Source: Prauserella muralis
Lineage (GTDB): Bacteria; Actinomycetota; Actinomycetes; Mycobacteriales; Pseudonocardiaceae
NCBI RefSeq assembly: GCF_003202285.1
Contig: NZ_MASW01000007.1
Coordinates: forward strand, 706,093 to 770,092
Direction: 5' to 3'
Length of the DNA: 64,000 bases
Part shown: positions 8,380-17,127 of the stretch, in pieces
How the letters are laid out: every line of letters begins with the position of its first letter
Numbering within the stretch: the stretch's first letter is position 1
Made by a program: the position numbers and the translations under genes
The notes under the pieces: generated by a model
The model's database searches: none
What the model was told of the DNA's origin: nothing
Seen by the model: only the letters and a program-made list of their open reading frames with translations

Positions 8380-8975
8380 CCGTGCACGGGCCTGCGCTCG
8401 CCGATCTGGTGCAGCGACGACGGGCGGCCCTCCAGTGCCCGCTCCACCGCGTGCAGCACGCCCCTGGTGATCTCCTGCTGGCCCAGCGGCCGGTCGGCGG
8501 CGTCCTCGGAGAGGTTGCCGAGCAGCACCTGCTGCGTGGGGTGCCCGGCCAGCAGCGGCTCGGGTTCCTCGGGGAGAAAGGCGAGGTCGGAGAGCTGGCG
8601 CACCTCGACCACGGGTGCCTTCGGGGCCAGCAGGGGCTCGACGGCGCCGAGCACGGACCGCCGGTAGGACTCGTGCACCCACGCCACCAGCAGCTCGGCA
8701 GCGGCGGTGAGCGCCTTCTCCGCGCCGCGGGCCAGCTCGCGGGGGCGGTCCCAGTGGGCTTCGACCCAGATGGCGCGGCCCGAGCCGACCCGCTCCTTGC
8801 GGCGGCCGCGCCCCCAGCGACTCGGCCTGGTCCCGGCGTCGGCCATGTCCTCTGTGGGCAGGGGGCAGTAGCGCCTGCTGGGCAGGACCACCCGCCAGCC
8901 GTCGGTCGCGAGATCCAGCGCGACGGCGCTGAGCATCCCGCTTCCGGCCAACACCAACGCGTTCCGGGCGGTCAT
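8373..8975 (-). CDS. Rossmann-fold SDR-like protein
   Basis: This 200-residue protein opens with a dinucleotide-binding loop, ALVLAGSGMLSAVALDLATDGW, followed by a basic SRR that suits NADP(H). LLVAWVHESY follows about 60 residues later. The pattern resembles the short 'short-chain dehydrogenase' proteins with a GTGMLxGV start, without the classic YxxxK pair. No ribosome site is visible; TAACTT lies exactly 6 nt before ATG 8975, suggesting leaderless transcription. Substrate unknown. Confidence 0.65.
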   Translation of the reverse strand: MTARNALVLAGSGMLSAVALDLATDGWRVVLPSRRYCPLPTEDMADAGTRPSRWGRGRRKERVGSGRAIWVEAHWDRPRELARGAEKALTAAAELLVAWVHESYRRSVLGAVEPLLAPKAPVVEVRQLSDLAFLPEEPEPLLAGHPTQQVLLGNLSEDAADRPLGQQEITRGVLHAVERALEGRPSSLHQIGERRPVHGY

Positions 8976-9009
8976 GCCCGTAAGTTACCCCCTTTTCGGG
9001 TGAACAACC

Positions 9010-11721
9010 CTAATGCGCGGCATCGTTCCACGATTGGCCGAACCCGACGGACACCTCCAGCGGCACCGCCAGCTCGTAGGCGGCCCCCATCTGCTTGCGC
9101 ACCAGGGCCTCCACGTCGCCGTGCTCGTCGTCGGCCACCTCCAGCACGAGCTCGTCGTGCACCTGCAGCAACACCCGGCTGCGCAGTTTCGCCTCGCGCA
9201 GCGCGCGATGCACGCCGAGCATGGCGACCTTGATGATGTCGGCCGCGCTGCCCTGGATGGGTGCGTTGAGCGCCATCCGCTCGGCCATCTCCCGGCGCTG
9301 CCTGTTGTCGCTGGTGAGGTCGGGCAGGTAGCGGCGGCGGCCGAAGATGGTCTCGGTGTAGCCGACCTTGGCCGCCTTGTCGACCACGCTGTGCAGGTAG
9401 TCACGCACGCCGCCGAACCGGGCGAAGTACTCGTCCATCAGCTCGCGCGCCTCCTCGGTGGAGATGCGCAGCTGCTGGGAGAGCCCGTATGCGGACAGTC
9501 CATAGGCGAGGCCGTAGTTCATCGCCTTGATCTTGGCGCGCTGCGGCCCGGTCACGTCGGCGGGCTCGACGCCGAACACCCGGGCAGCGGTGGCTGCGTG
9601 GAAGTCGAAGCCGGACTGGAACGACTCGATCAGGGCGGTGTCGGCCGAGAGGTGCGCCATGATCCGCATCTCGATCTGGCTGTAGTCGGCCGTCATCAGC
9701 TGCGAGTAGCCCGCGCCGACCACGAACGCCTCGCGGATGCGCCTGCCCTCGTCGGTCCTGATCGGGATGTTCTGCAGGTTCGGGTCCACCGATGACAGCC
9801 GCCCGGTGGCGGCGATGGTCTGGTGCAGTGTGGTGTGGATGCGGCCGTCGTCGGCGACCGCCTTGATGAGCCCCTCGACGGTGGTGCGCAGCCGGGTGGC
9901 GTCGCGGTGTTCCAGCAGGTGCGCCAGGAACGGGTGCTCGGTCTTCTCGTACAACGTCTGCAGCGCGTCGGCGTCGGTCGTGTAGCCGGTCTTGGTGCGC
10001 TTGGTCTTCGGCATGCCCAGCTCCTCGAACAGCACCACCTGGAGCTGCTTGGGCGAGCCGAGGTTGATCTGCTTGCCGATGACGGAGTACGCGCTCTCGG
10101 TGGCCTGCCGGACCCGGCCGGCGTAGTGGGCCTCCAGGGTCGTGAGCTGGTCGAGGTCCACGGCGATGCCCGCGGCCTCCAGCTCGGTGATGACCTCCAG
10201 CAGCGGCAGCTCGATCTCGTCGAGCAGCCTCGTGCCGCCGATCTCGGCCAGCTCCCTGCCGAGCGCTCCCGCGAGCTCGGCCACGGCACGGGCGCGCACC
10301 AGCTCGCCGTGCACGAGCTGGGTGTCGCCGTCGCCGGTGTCGAGCAGGGACAGCTGCCCGCCGTCGCCGGCGTCCTCGGAACGCAGCTCCCGGTTCAGGT
10401 ACCGCAGCACCAGGTCGTCCAGCTCGAACGACCGCTGGCCGGGGCGGACCAGGTAGGCGGCCAGCTCGGTGTCCATCGCCAGGCCCGCGACGGCCCACCC
10501 GCGCGCCAGCAGGGCATGCAGCGGCACCTTCAGCGCATGGCCCACCTTGCGCACGGCCTCGTCGGCGAACCAGGCGACGAGCGCCTTCTCGTCCGCGGGA
10601 TCCAGTGTGGACACGTCGACGTAGGCGCCCTCGCCGTCGGGCGCGGCCAGCGCCACGGACTGCAGGTCGGCCGCCACCGACGCGCCGGTCGTGCGAAACG
10701 CCACACCGACCGTGCTGCCGGGGGCCGCGTGCGCCGCCAGCCAGTCACCGAGCGCACCCGGCTCCAGCGCGCCGCCGGTGACCTCGAACCCCTGGTCGGC
10801 CTCCGGCTCGGCGCTGGTGAGGCTGGCGAACAGCCGGTCGCGCAGCACCCGGAACTCCAGCTCGTCGAACAGGCGGTGCACCGCGTCGCGGTCCCACGGC
10901 TGCACCCCGAGGTCGCCGGGCACCGACTCCAGCGGCACGTCCTTGACCAGTTCGGTGAGCTGGCGGTTGAGCATGACGGCGTCGAGGTGCGCGCGCAGCG
11001 CGTCGCCGACCTTGCCCTTGACCTCGTCGACGCGGTCGACCAGGTCGCCGAGGCTGCCGAACTGCTTGATCCACTTGGCCGCCGTCTTCTCCCCCACGCC
11101 CGGGATGCCGGGCAGGTTGTCCGAAGGGTCACCGCGCAGCGCGGCGAAGTCGGGGTACTGCTCGGGGGAAAGGCCGTACTTGTCCTGCACGCCCGCCGGG
11201 TCGAACCGCACGAGGTCGGACACGCCCTTGCGCGGGTACAGCACCGTCACGCAGTCGTTGACCAGCTGCAGCGCGTCCCGGTCGCCGGTACAGATGAGCA
11301 CCTCGTAGTCGTCGGCGCAGGCCTGCGTGGTGAGTGTGGCGATGATGTCGTCGGCCTCGTAGCCCTCCTTGACGAGCACCGGGATGGCCAGCGCCGCGAG
11401 GATCTCCTTGATGAGCTCGACCTGGCCCTTGAAGTCGTCGGGCGTGGTCTGCCGGTTGGCCTTGTAGTCGGCGAAGGTCTCCGAGCGGAACGTCTTGCGG
11501 GAGACGTCGAAGGCCACGGCCAGGTGCGTCGGCGCCTCGTCGCGCAGCAGGTTGATGAGCATGGAGGTGAACCCGAACACCGCGTTGGTCACCTGACCGG
11601 TCGAAGTGCGGAACCGGTCGGCGGGCACGGCGAAGAACGCCCGGTAGGCCATCGAATGACCGTCGATGAGCAACAGCCGGGGTGTGTCGTTCGCTACTGA
11701 AGTGTTCTGCTGGGGGCTCAC
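9010..11721 (-). CDS. polA: DNA polymerase I
   Basis: This 903-residue repair and Okazaki-fragment polymerase has a 5'-3' exonuclease domain at residues 1-300 (LLLIDGHSMAYRAFF, ALRGDPSDNLPGIPGVGEKTAAK), then a middle domain in which 3'-5' exonuclease residues are not obvious, as in other actinobacterial Pol I. The polymerase domain has motif A (MTADYSQIEMRIMAHLS), motif B (RAKIKAMNYGLAYGLSAYG) and motif C (LQVHDELVLEV). It starts at GTG 11721, 7 nt after TAGACT, with no ribosome site, so it may be leaderless. Confidence 0.97.
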   Translation of the reverse strand: MSPQQNTSVANDTPRLLLIDGHSMAYRAFFAVPADRFRTSTGQVTNAVFGFTSMLINLLRDEAPTHLAVAFDVSRKTFRSETFADYKANRQTTPDDFKGQVELIKEILAALAIPVLVKEGYEADDIIATLTTQACADDYEVLICTGDRDALQLVNDCVTVLYPRKGVSDLVRFDPAGVQDKYGLSPEQYPDFAALRGDPSDNLPGIPGVGEKTAAKWIKQFGSLGDLVDRVDEVKGKVGDALRAHLDAVMLNRQLTELVKDVPLESVPGDLGVQPWDRDAVHRLFDELEFRVLRDRLFASLTSAEPEADQGFEVTGGALEPGALGDWLAAHAAPGSTVGVAFRTTGASVAADLQSVALAAPDGEGAYVDVSTLDPADEKALVAWFADEAVRKVGHALKVPLHALLARGWAVAGLAMDTELAAYLVRPGQRSFELDDLVLRYLNRELRSEDAGDGGQLSLLDTGDGDTQLVHGELVRARAVAELAGALGRELAEIGGTRLLDEIELPLLEVITELEAAGIAVDLDQLTTLEAHYAGRVRQATESAYSVIGKQINLGSPKQLQVVLFEELGMPKTKRTKTGYTTDADALQTLYEKTEHPFLAHLLEHRDATRLRTTVEGLIKAVADDGRIHTTLHQTIAATGRLSSVDPNLQNIPIRTDEGRRIREAFVVGAGYSQLMTADYSQIEMRIMAHLSADTALIESFQSGFDFHAATAARVFGVEPADVTGPQRAKIKAMNYGLAYGLSAYGLSQQLRISTEEARELMDEYFARFGGVRDYLHSVVDKAAKVGYTETIFGRRRYLPDLTSDNRQRREMAERMALNAPIQGSAADIIKVAMLGVHRALREAKLRSRVLLQVHDELVLEVADDEHGDVEALVRKQMGAAYELAVPLEVSVGFGQSWNDAAH

Positions 11722-11745
11722 GGGGGTGAGTCTAGGGTGAGCCCC
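11713..11745. promoter_or_regulatory. Divergent polA/thioesterase promoter dyad
   Basis: Perfect 9-bp arms GGGGCTCAC and GTGAGCCCC are separated by 15 bp. The left arm contains the polA start codon. The spacer holds TAGACT on the minus strand, 7 nt before that GTG. TAGGGT on the plus strand (11733-11738) could serve the thioesterase gene. Confidence 0.5.
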
Positions 11746-11783
11746 TGACAGTGTTGCCTGTCGTGTCGGATGAGGAGAGCCGA

Positions 11784-12227
11784 GTGACCGAGCCCGTGTC
11801 GGAAGAGCAGATTCGCGAGCAGCTCGCGGGGATCAATCCCGAGGTCGCGGAGCAGCAGCTCAACGACAAGGTCGGCCTGACGTTCACCGAGCTGAGCGCG
11901 GAGCGGGTCGTGGGCACGATGCCCGTCGCGGGCAATCTTCAGCCGTACGGGTTGTTGCACGGCGGCGCGAACGCGGTCATGGCGGAGGCGCTGGGGTCGA
12001 CGGTCGCCGCGCTCAACGCCGGGGCGGGCAGGGCGACGATGGGCCTGGAGCTGTCGTGCACGCACCACCGCGCCGCGCTCACCGGGCTCGTCACCGGGGT
12101 GGCCACTCCGCTGCACGTCGGCCGCAGCACCATCACCAGCGAGATCGTGATCACCGACGAGTCAGGGCGGCGCACCTGCACAGCCCGGCTGACCTGCATC
12201 GTCAGGGACAAGCCACCGGCGTCCTGA
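11784..12227 (+). CDS. PaaI family (hotdog fold) acyl-CoA thioesterase
   Basis: This 147-residue protein has the signature LQPYGLLHGGANAVMAEALGS, the HGG..xxxxE/D motif of hotdog thioesterases acting on aromatic acyl-CoA or similar thioesters. I chose GTG 11784, where GAGGAG lies 6 nt upstream, over the longer frame at 11751, which has none. It lies beside polA in the conserved rpsA-polA-thioesterase-pdtaR order. The exact substrate is unknown. Confidence 0.85.
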   Translation: MTEPVSEEQIREQLAGINPEVAEQQLNDKVGLTFTELSAERVVGTMPVAGNLQPYGLLHGGANAVMAEALGSTVAALNAGAGRATMGLELSCTHHRAALTGLVTGVATPLHVGRSTITSEIVITDESGRRTCTARLTCIVRDKPPAS

Positions 12228-12244
12228 CCGCGTAGCCTTCGGGC

Positions 12245-13210
12245 GTGGACCTCGACCTCGCCCAGGTGCGCGCGTTCGTCGTCACCGCGGAACTGCGCAA
12301 CTTCAGCCGAGCGGCCGAGCGGCTGTTCGTGACCCAGCAGGCGCTGTCCAAGCGCATCGGCAGGCTGGAGAGCGCGCTCGGGGCGCGGCTGTTCGTCCGC
12401 ACCAACCGGATGGTGGAGCTCACCACCGAGGCCGAGCGGTTCCTGCCTGCCGCGCGGGAGCTGGTCCGCGCCAACGACACGGCCATCGCCGCGCTCGCCC
12501 GCGACGACGCACCCGTGCGCGCCGACCTGCTCGACAACCGCCTTTCGCCGATGTTCATGCTGCGGAGGATGGCCGAGCGCGAGCCGGGGCTGCGGGTCGA
12601 GCGCGGGTGGCGCGGCGGGCTGGCCCACGCGATCGACCCGTTGCTGCGCGGCGAGGTGGAGGTGGCCTTCGGCCGCGTGCGCGATCTGGACCGGGAACTG
12701 CCCGCCGAGCTGGAGCACCGGCTCGTGCGGCTGGAGCCCCTGGTGGCCCTGCTCGCTCCGGAGCATCCGCTGGCCGGAGGCGACGTGGTGCCCATGACCG
12801 CGCTGCGCGAGGAGGGGATCTGGCTGCCGTCCTCGTCGGGCCCCGGTGAGTGGACGGCGTTCCTCGGCAGGCTGAGCGAGGCGTTCGACGTGCCGATCGA
12901 CCGGTCCGGCATCAGCTACGACCTGCGGCACACGCTGGAGCAGACCCGCTACGGCAGGCGCCGCGTGACGCTGGCAGGCGCGGACATGGAGCTGGCACCC
13001 GACCTCAATCTGCGGGTGCTGCCGTTCGAGCCGTCGCCGCTCTTCCCGTGGTCGGTGGTGTGGCGTGGGGGCAGGCCGCGGCCCGCGGTGGCGCGGCTGC
13101 TCGAGCTGGTGCTGCGCACGAGCCGGGCCGAGGACTGGTGCGCCCACGACCCGGCACGCTGCTGGATCCCCGACCCGGTCAGCGCAGGTGCTGCCGGAAC
13201 CAGGCGGTGA
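12245..13210 (+). CDS. LysR family transcriptional regulator
   Basis: This 321-residue regulator has an N-terminal winged helix-turn-helix (LAQVRAFVVTAELRNFSRAAERLFVTQQALSKRIGRLE) and a periplasmic-binding-like effector domain. GTG 12245 has no ribosome site, but TAGCCT ends 6 nt before it, so the transcript is probably leaderless. Its end overlaps the convergent hydrolase by 32 nt. The effector and targets are not evident. Confidence 0.9.
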   Translation: MDLDLAQVRAFVVTAELRNFSRAAERLFVTQQALSKRIGRLESALGARLFVRTNRMVELTTEAERFLPAARELVRANDTAIAALARDDAPVRADLLDNRLSPMFMLRRMAEREPGLRVERGWRGGLAHAIDPLLRGEVEVAFGRVRDLDRELPAELEHRLVRLEPLVALLAPEHPLAGGDVVPMTALREEGIWLPSSSGPGEWTAFLGRLSEAFDVPIDRSGISYDLRHTLEQTRYGRRRVTLAGADMELAPDLNLRVLPFEPSPLFPWSVVWRGGRPRPAVARLLELVLRTSRAEDWCAHDPARCWIPDPVSAGAAGTRR

Positions 13211-13982
13211 ACTCGGCGTCGACGGCGGCGGCGTGCGGCGTCTGCGGAGCCGCGTCGAGGCCCGGCTCGTCGGCCAGTGCGTGTTCCATGCCGGGGATCA
13301 GCACGAGCCTGCTCGCCTCGCCCAGCGCGCGGTGCAAGGCCGCCGCGGGCTCGCGGAACGCCGCGTCGTCCTCCTCGCCCGCCACGAGCAGGACGGGCGC
13401 GGTGAGCTCCGCGGCCCTGCGCACGAAGTCGAACCGGCCGGCGACGGCGCGGGAGCGCTCGCTCCACGGGTAGGTGAGCTCGTACCGGCGCTCGTTGGCG
13501 CCGACCGCGGCCGCCAGCTGGACGACCGGGCTGACCACCGCCGCCGCGGCCACGGGCACCTCGCCGCGCGCCAGCACCTCCAGCGCGATGGTGGCGCCCG
13601 CCGAGCCGCCGGCGACACCGATCGGCGCGTCCGCAATGGACAGTGTACGGCGGAGTTCGGCCAGCGCGGCGGGCAGTTCCGCCGCGGCCTGGTCGGTGAC
13701 CGGCTCCGCGACGTTGAGCACGTAGTCCTCGGCGGCCAGCCGGAAGAACTCGTCCGGTCCGCCGCCGGGAAGGCGTTCGCCGGACATGGGCAGGCCGAGG
13801 TAGACCCGCCAGGCGTCGAGCCCGGCCATCGGCAGCGCCGCGGCCATGGCATGCTCGCTGCGCGGCGGGTCCATGAGGTGCCAGGTCACCACGGCGGGTG
13901 CCGGTGCCGTCGTCGCGGCAGGCGGCAACGCCGTGAAGGGCACTCCGGCGGCGACGCCGGTGACCGCTGATGTCGTCTGCAT
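13179..13982 (-). CDS. Alpha/beta hydrolase
   Basis: This 267-residue protein shows the nucleophile elbow IGVAGGSAGATIALEVLARG (G-x-S-x-G), a later strand APVLLVAGEEDDA carrying the acidic residue, and PGMEHALADEP supplying the catalytic His. The fold matches dienelactone/esterase-type hydrolases. I chose ATG 13982, which has AGGGAGA upstream; the longer frame to 14270 has no site. It converges on and overlaps the LysR gene by 32 nt. Substrate unknown. Confidence 0.8.
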   Translation of the reverse strand: MQTTSAVTGVAAGVPFTALPPAATTAPAPAVVTWHLMDPPRSEHAMAAALPMAGLDAWRVYLGLPMSGERLPGGGPDEFFRLAAEDYVLNVAEPVTDQAAAELPAALAELRRTLSIADAPIGVAGGSAGATIALEVLARGEVPVAAAAVVSPVVQLAAAVGANERRYELTYPWSERSRAVAGRFDFVRRAAELTAPVLLVAGEEDDAAFREPAAALHRALGEASRLVLIPGMEHALADEPGLDAAPQTPHAAAVDAEFTAWFRQHLR

Positions 13983-14136
13983 GGTGTCTCCCTGGTTCGC
14001 GTCTGTGTGATGACGACAAGCAAACCCGCTGGTCACTGGCGCGTCCAACAGCTTCTCGGGCGCCCGTGACAACCACTGGTTGTGATCGGACCGGGCCGGG
14101 CGGCCCGGCGTGGCGGTGCGCCGATAGCCTGGCGCG

Positions 14137-15777
14137 ATGAAGCCCGATCCGGTCACCGCAACGCTCGACGACCTGGCGGTGTGGTCCGCCGACACCGGCA
14201 GGCAGTCGCCACCGGACCGGCCGCACGCGGAGCTGATGCTGGGGCTGCTGGCCGACGAGCTGGGTGTCACCGAGCTCTCCCAGCTCGCCGAGGGCTCGCT
14301 GCGACAGCTGCTGCTGGAGGTCTACCCGGAGGCGGCGGACATCGAGCCCGAGGAGGTGCCGACCGTGCTGCGCACGGCGGGCGACCTGCTCGACTTCGCC
14401 GCCGATCGTCGCCTGCTGCACGCCGCGACGGTGGAGAACCTGCGGACGGAGCTGAGGGAGTCGATGGCGCCGTTCGTCACCGCGGTCGCGGATCTTCCCG
14501 AGGACGAGTCCGATCTGGACGACCTGGACGATGTGGACGAGGTGGACCTCAAGGAGGTGTTCGGTCTCCCGGACCGGCTGCCGCCGCTGCGGCTGCCGCC
14601 CGAGCCGGAGCTGGCGCAGGCGGCGCGGGAGAGCGTCCTGCTCGGCCAGGTGCAGCAGGTGGTGCTCGCCCTGTACGGCGGCCCCGACGGCGCCACCGAC
14701 CCCGGCGACGGCCTTGACGGCGCCGAGGCGGCGCTGCTGACGGAGCTCTCCGAGGAGCTGGGCTTCGTCGAGGAGACCGACGAGGCGCAGATCGTCCCGA
14801 CCGAGGACGCGAGGACCTGGCCCGATCTGGACGACGACGAGGTCCTGCTGGTGTGGCAGCACGCTCTGAGCTTCGTGCTCGCGTGGAGCCTGGTTTTGGA
14901 CGCCGCGGGCGCGGGCGAGGAGGATCTCGACTTCGCGTCGGCGGGCTCGGCGTTCATGGTGCTGTTCCTGACCGGCCGCGAGGGCGTCTCGCTGGCGGAG
15001 TGGAGCGCCATGATCGAGGAGACGGCGACCGCGGAGCTGCCGGAGAGCCAGGCGCGGCAACGGTGGGACGCGTGGGTCGCCGAGCACGGTGACCCCGGTG
15101 TGGTGCTCGCCGAGCGGCTCGCGCGGCTGGGCGCGGTGACCGTGGACGACGAGGTGGTGCGGATGACGCCGCCCGCGCAGCACATGCTGCGCAGCGAGTT
15201 GCTGGACTCCGACGTCGACGTGCCGCTGCTGCCGCCGGTGGAGGACATGACGGCCGAGGACGTGCTGGAGGTGGCTCTGACCACCGGCCCGGACGAGGCG
15301 GCCAAGGAGGTCGAAGCATGGATGTCGCCGCGCACCCCGCAGGCCGCGGCGAGCGAACTGCTCGGCGCGGCGCGCGGCGGCGGGCCTGACGAGCGAGGCG
15401 CCGTGGCGACGTTGCTGACGCCGCTCGGTGCCGCGACCGAGCAGGCGTGGCGGGAGGCGCTGGACGAGCCCGCGCTGCGGCCCTACGCGAAGCAGGCGCT
15501 GGCGCAGCTCACGGACTCGGCAGCCGAACTGTCCCCGCAGGAGTTGGCCTGGCTGCTGGCGGATGCGCTGAGTGACGCCGAGTTGCGGTTCGAGCCGGAG
15601 GAGCTGGCCGAGGTCGTGGCGAGCACCGTTCCGGCGGGCGAGGTGGCGATCTTCGACCACGTGTGGCGGCTGGACCACCCGAACGCGCACGAGGTGCTGA
15701 CGCTCGTCGGCAGGTTCCACCCGGACAAGACGACCGCCAAGGCGGCCCGCAAGGCCGCGTTCAAGGTGGGCGGCTGA
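14137..15777 (+). CDS. Large acidic hypothetical protein
   Basis: This 546-residue soluble protein is strongly acidic, with runs such as EDESDLDDLDDVDEVDL and WPDLDDDEVLLVW. No enzyme motif is seen, and the C-terminal 200 residues look all-helical and repeat-like. The end, HPDKTTAKAARKAAFKVGG, is basic. TAGCCT lies 6 nt before ATG 14137 without a ribosome site, a leaderless pattern. It shares a bidirectional hairpin with pdtaR. I do not recognise a function. Confidence 0.75.
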   Translation: MKPDPVTATLDDLAVWSADTGRQSPPDRPHAELMLGLLADELGVTELSQLAEGSLRQLLLEVYPEAADIEPEEVPTVLRTAGDLLDFAADRRLLHAATVENLRTELRESMAPFVTAVADLPEDESDLDDLDDVDEVDLKEVFGLPDRLPPLRLPPEPELAQAARESVLLGQVQQVVLALYGGPDGATDPGDGLDGAEAALLTELSEELGFVEETDEAQIVPTEDARTWPDLDDDEVLLVWQHALSFVLAWSLVLDAAGAGEEDLDFASAGSAFMVLFLTGREGVSLAEWSAMIEETATAELPESQARQRWDAWVAEHGDPGVVLAERLARLGAVTVDDEVVRMTPPAQHMLRSELLDSDVDVPLLPPVEDMTAEDVLEVALTTGPDEAAKEVEAWMSPRTPQAAASELLGAARGGGPDERGAVATLLTPLGAATEQAWREALDEPALRPYAKQALAQLTDSAAELSPQELAWLLADALSDAELRFEPEELAEVVASTVPAGEVAIFDHVWRLDHPNAHEVLTLVGRFHPDKTTAKAARKAAFKVGG

Positions 15778-15794
15778 GCTGGTGAGACGGGAAG

Positions 15795-15828
15795 GGCCCG
15801 TGGCAGGCGGGTTGGCCTGCCACGGGCC
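15795..15828. terminator. Bidirectional terminator between convergent genes
   Basis: Perfect 13-bp stem (15795-15807 with 15816-15828), 8-nt loop, midway between the ends of the acidic protein gene and pdtaR, serving both strands. Confidence 0.8.
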
Positions 15829-15861
15829 GTTCACCGACGCCGGGGCGAGTGTGCCGCCCCG

Positions 15862-16485
15862 CTACGTGGCTTTGGCGCCGATGTTCTCGATGACCGCCTC
15901 GGCGACGGCCTTCATCGTGGTGCGCCGGTCCATGGCGGTGCGCTGGATCCACCGGAACGCGTCCGGCTCGGTCAGGCCCTGGTTGGTCATGAGCAGGCCC
16001 TTGGCACGGTCGATGAGCTTGCGTGTCTCGAGGCGCTCGCTGAGCCCGGCGACCTCCGACTCCAGGGCCTGCAGCTCGGCGAACCGGCTGACGGCGAGCT
16101 CGATGGCGGGCACAAGGTCGCGCTTGGCGAAGGGCTTGACCAGGTAGGCCATCGTGCCCGCGTCGCGGGCGCGCTCCACGAGGTCGCGCTGGCTGAACGC
16201 GGTGAGGATGACGACCGGCGCGATCCGGTCGCCGGTGATCTTCGCCGCCGCCTCGATGCCGTCGAGCTTGGGCATCTTGACGTCGAGAATCACCAGGTCA
16301 GGCTTGAGGTCAGCGGCGAGCTTGATGGCTTCTTCCCCGTCGCCGGCCTCGCCGACCACCTCGTAGCCCTCTTCGCGCAGCATCTCGACGAGGTCGAGCC
16401 GGATCAGCGCCTCGTCTTCCGCGACGAGCACTCGGCGCTGGGGTGCGGTGGCAACATCGTTGGCCTCGGTAGCCGGTTCGGTCAC
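15862..16485 (-). CDS. pdtaR: ANTAR-domain response regulator PdtaR
   Basis: This 207-residue protein has a receiver domain (VLVAEDEALIRLDLVEMLREEG; phospho-acceptor Asp in LVILDVKMPKLDG; switch Lys in YLVKPFAKRD) and a C-terminal ANTAR RNA-binding domain (RKLIDRAKGLLMTNQGLTEPDAFRWIQ). This is the architecture of mycobacterial PdtaR (Rv1626), which acts by antitermination on RNA hairpins and pairs with the kinase PdtaS. No kinase is adjacent. GTG 16485 has AGGAGGA upstream. Confidence 0.92.
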   Translation of the reverse strand: MTEPATEANDVATAPQRRVLVAEDEALIRLDLVEMLREEGYEVVGEAGDGEEAIKLAADLKPDLVILDVKMPKLDGIEAAAKITGDRIAPVVILTAFSQRDLVERARDAGTMAYLVKPFAKRDLVPAIELAVSRFAELQALESEVAGLSERLETRKLIDRAKGLLMTNQGLTEPDAFRWIQRTAMDRRTTMKAVAEAVIENIGAKAT

Positions 16486-16680
16486 CGGGGTCCTCCTGGG
16501 CGATCGACGGGTTACGATGGGTGCGGCGAGCCGCTACCCCAGAGGCTACCGGTTCCGGCGGCGCCGCAGAGATGGCGTTCGCCACGTGGCGTGACCGGCC
16601 ACGTCGGCCCCGAACCCACGACGTTGCGTGGTAGCCCGCATGCCAGATGTCGATCGACTCCCGGTAAAGTCTGCGTCCAC

Positions 16681-16754
16681 GCCCCCGTAGCCCAATTGGC
16701 AGAGGCACACGACTCAAAATCGTGCCAGTGTGAGTTCGAGTCTCACCGGGGGCA
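16681..16754 (+). tRNA. tRNA-Leu (CAA), short variable arm
   Basis: A complete 74-nt cloverleaf is present. The acceptor stem GCCCCCG/CGGGGGC has discriminator A and no encoded CCA. The D stem has 3 bp. The anticodon stem CACGA/TCGTG has loop CTCAAAA, giving anticodon CAA at 16715-16717. The variable region is 5 nt, and the T stem is GTGAG/CTCAC. The anticodon reads UUG (Leu). Bacterial leucine tRNAs normally have a long variable arm and this one does not. Confidence 0.9.
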
Positions 16755-17127
16755 CGCACTGCGTTCACACTGGCTTCCCCGCGCGGTCGCGCCCTCGCCA
16801 CTCAGCCCGCCTCTGGGAGCAATCCGAGCTCCACACCGGGTCAACTACGCGATCCAGCCCGGCTGATCCTGCCCGGTAAGCGACCATGACCTCGATCAGT
16901 GACCGTGGAGCAGGACACGCGGCAGACGACGCCGCTGGCCCCAGCACCGCCACACCGCGCGAACGGCCGGCCGTGATCGCCCGCACCGCCGGCCACCGTT
17001 GTCGACAGCATGATCGTCGGACCGTCCAGCCAGTCGCGGAGATCCGCCCGGATGCGCACGCTCAGCGCCCCGGTGCGCCTGACCGCCACGCCGTCCTCCG
17101 CCAGGCGATTGGTGGTCATGGCCGTGA
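16755..17127. other. Gene-free stretch between tRNA and pseudogene
   Basis: This 373-bp interval has several open frames on both strands, but none with a ribosome site or recognisable product. I see no copy of the tRNA 3' end here that would mark an attachment site. The expected N-terminal FAD-binding segment of the following pseudogene is missing from this interval in all frames I inspected. Confidence 0.5.

Noticed and set aside
9823-11700. 625-residue plus-strand frame opposite polA
   Set aside because: Shadow frame; the polymerase motifs A, B and C and the exonuclease domain are on the minus strand.
12949-15834. 961-residue minus-strand frame spanning three genes
   Set aside because: It crosses convergent genes and their terminator, and no segment resembles a protein family.
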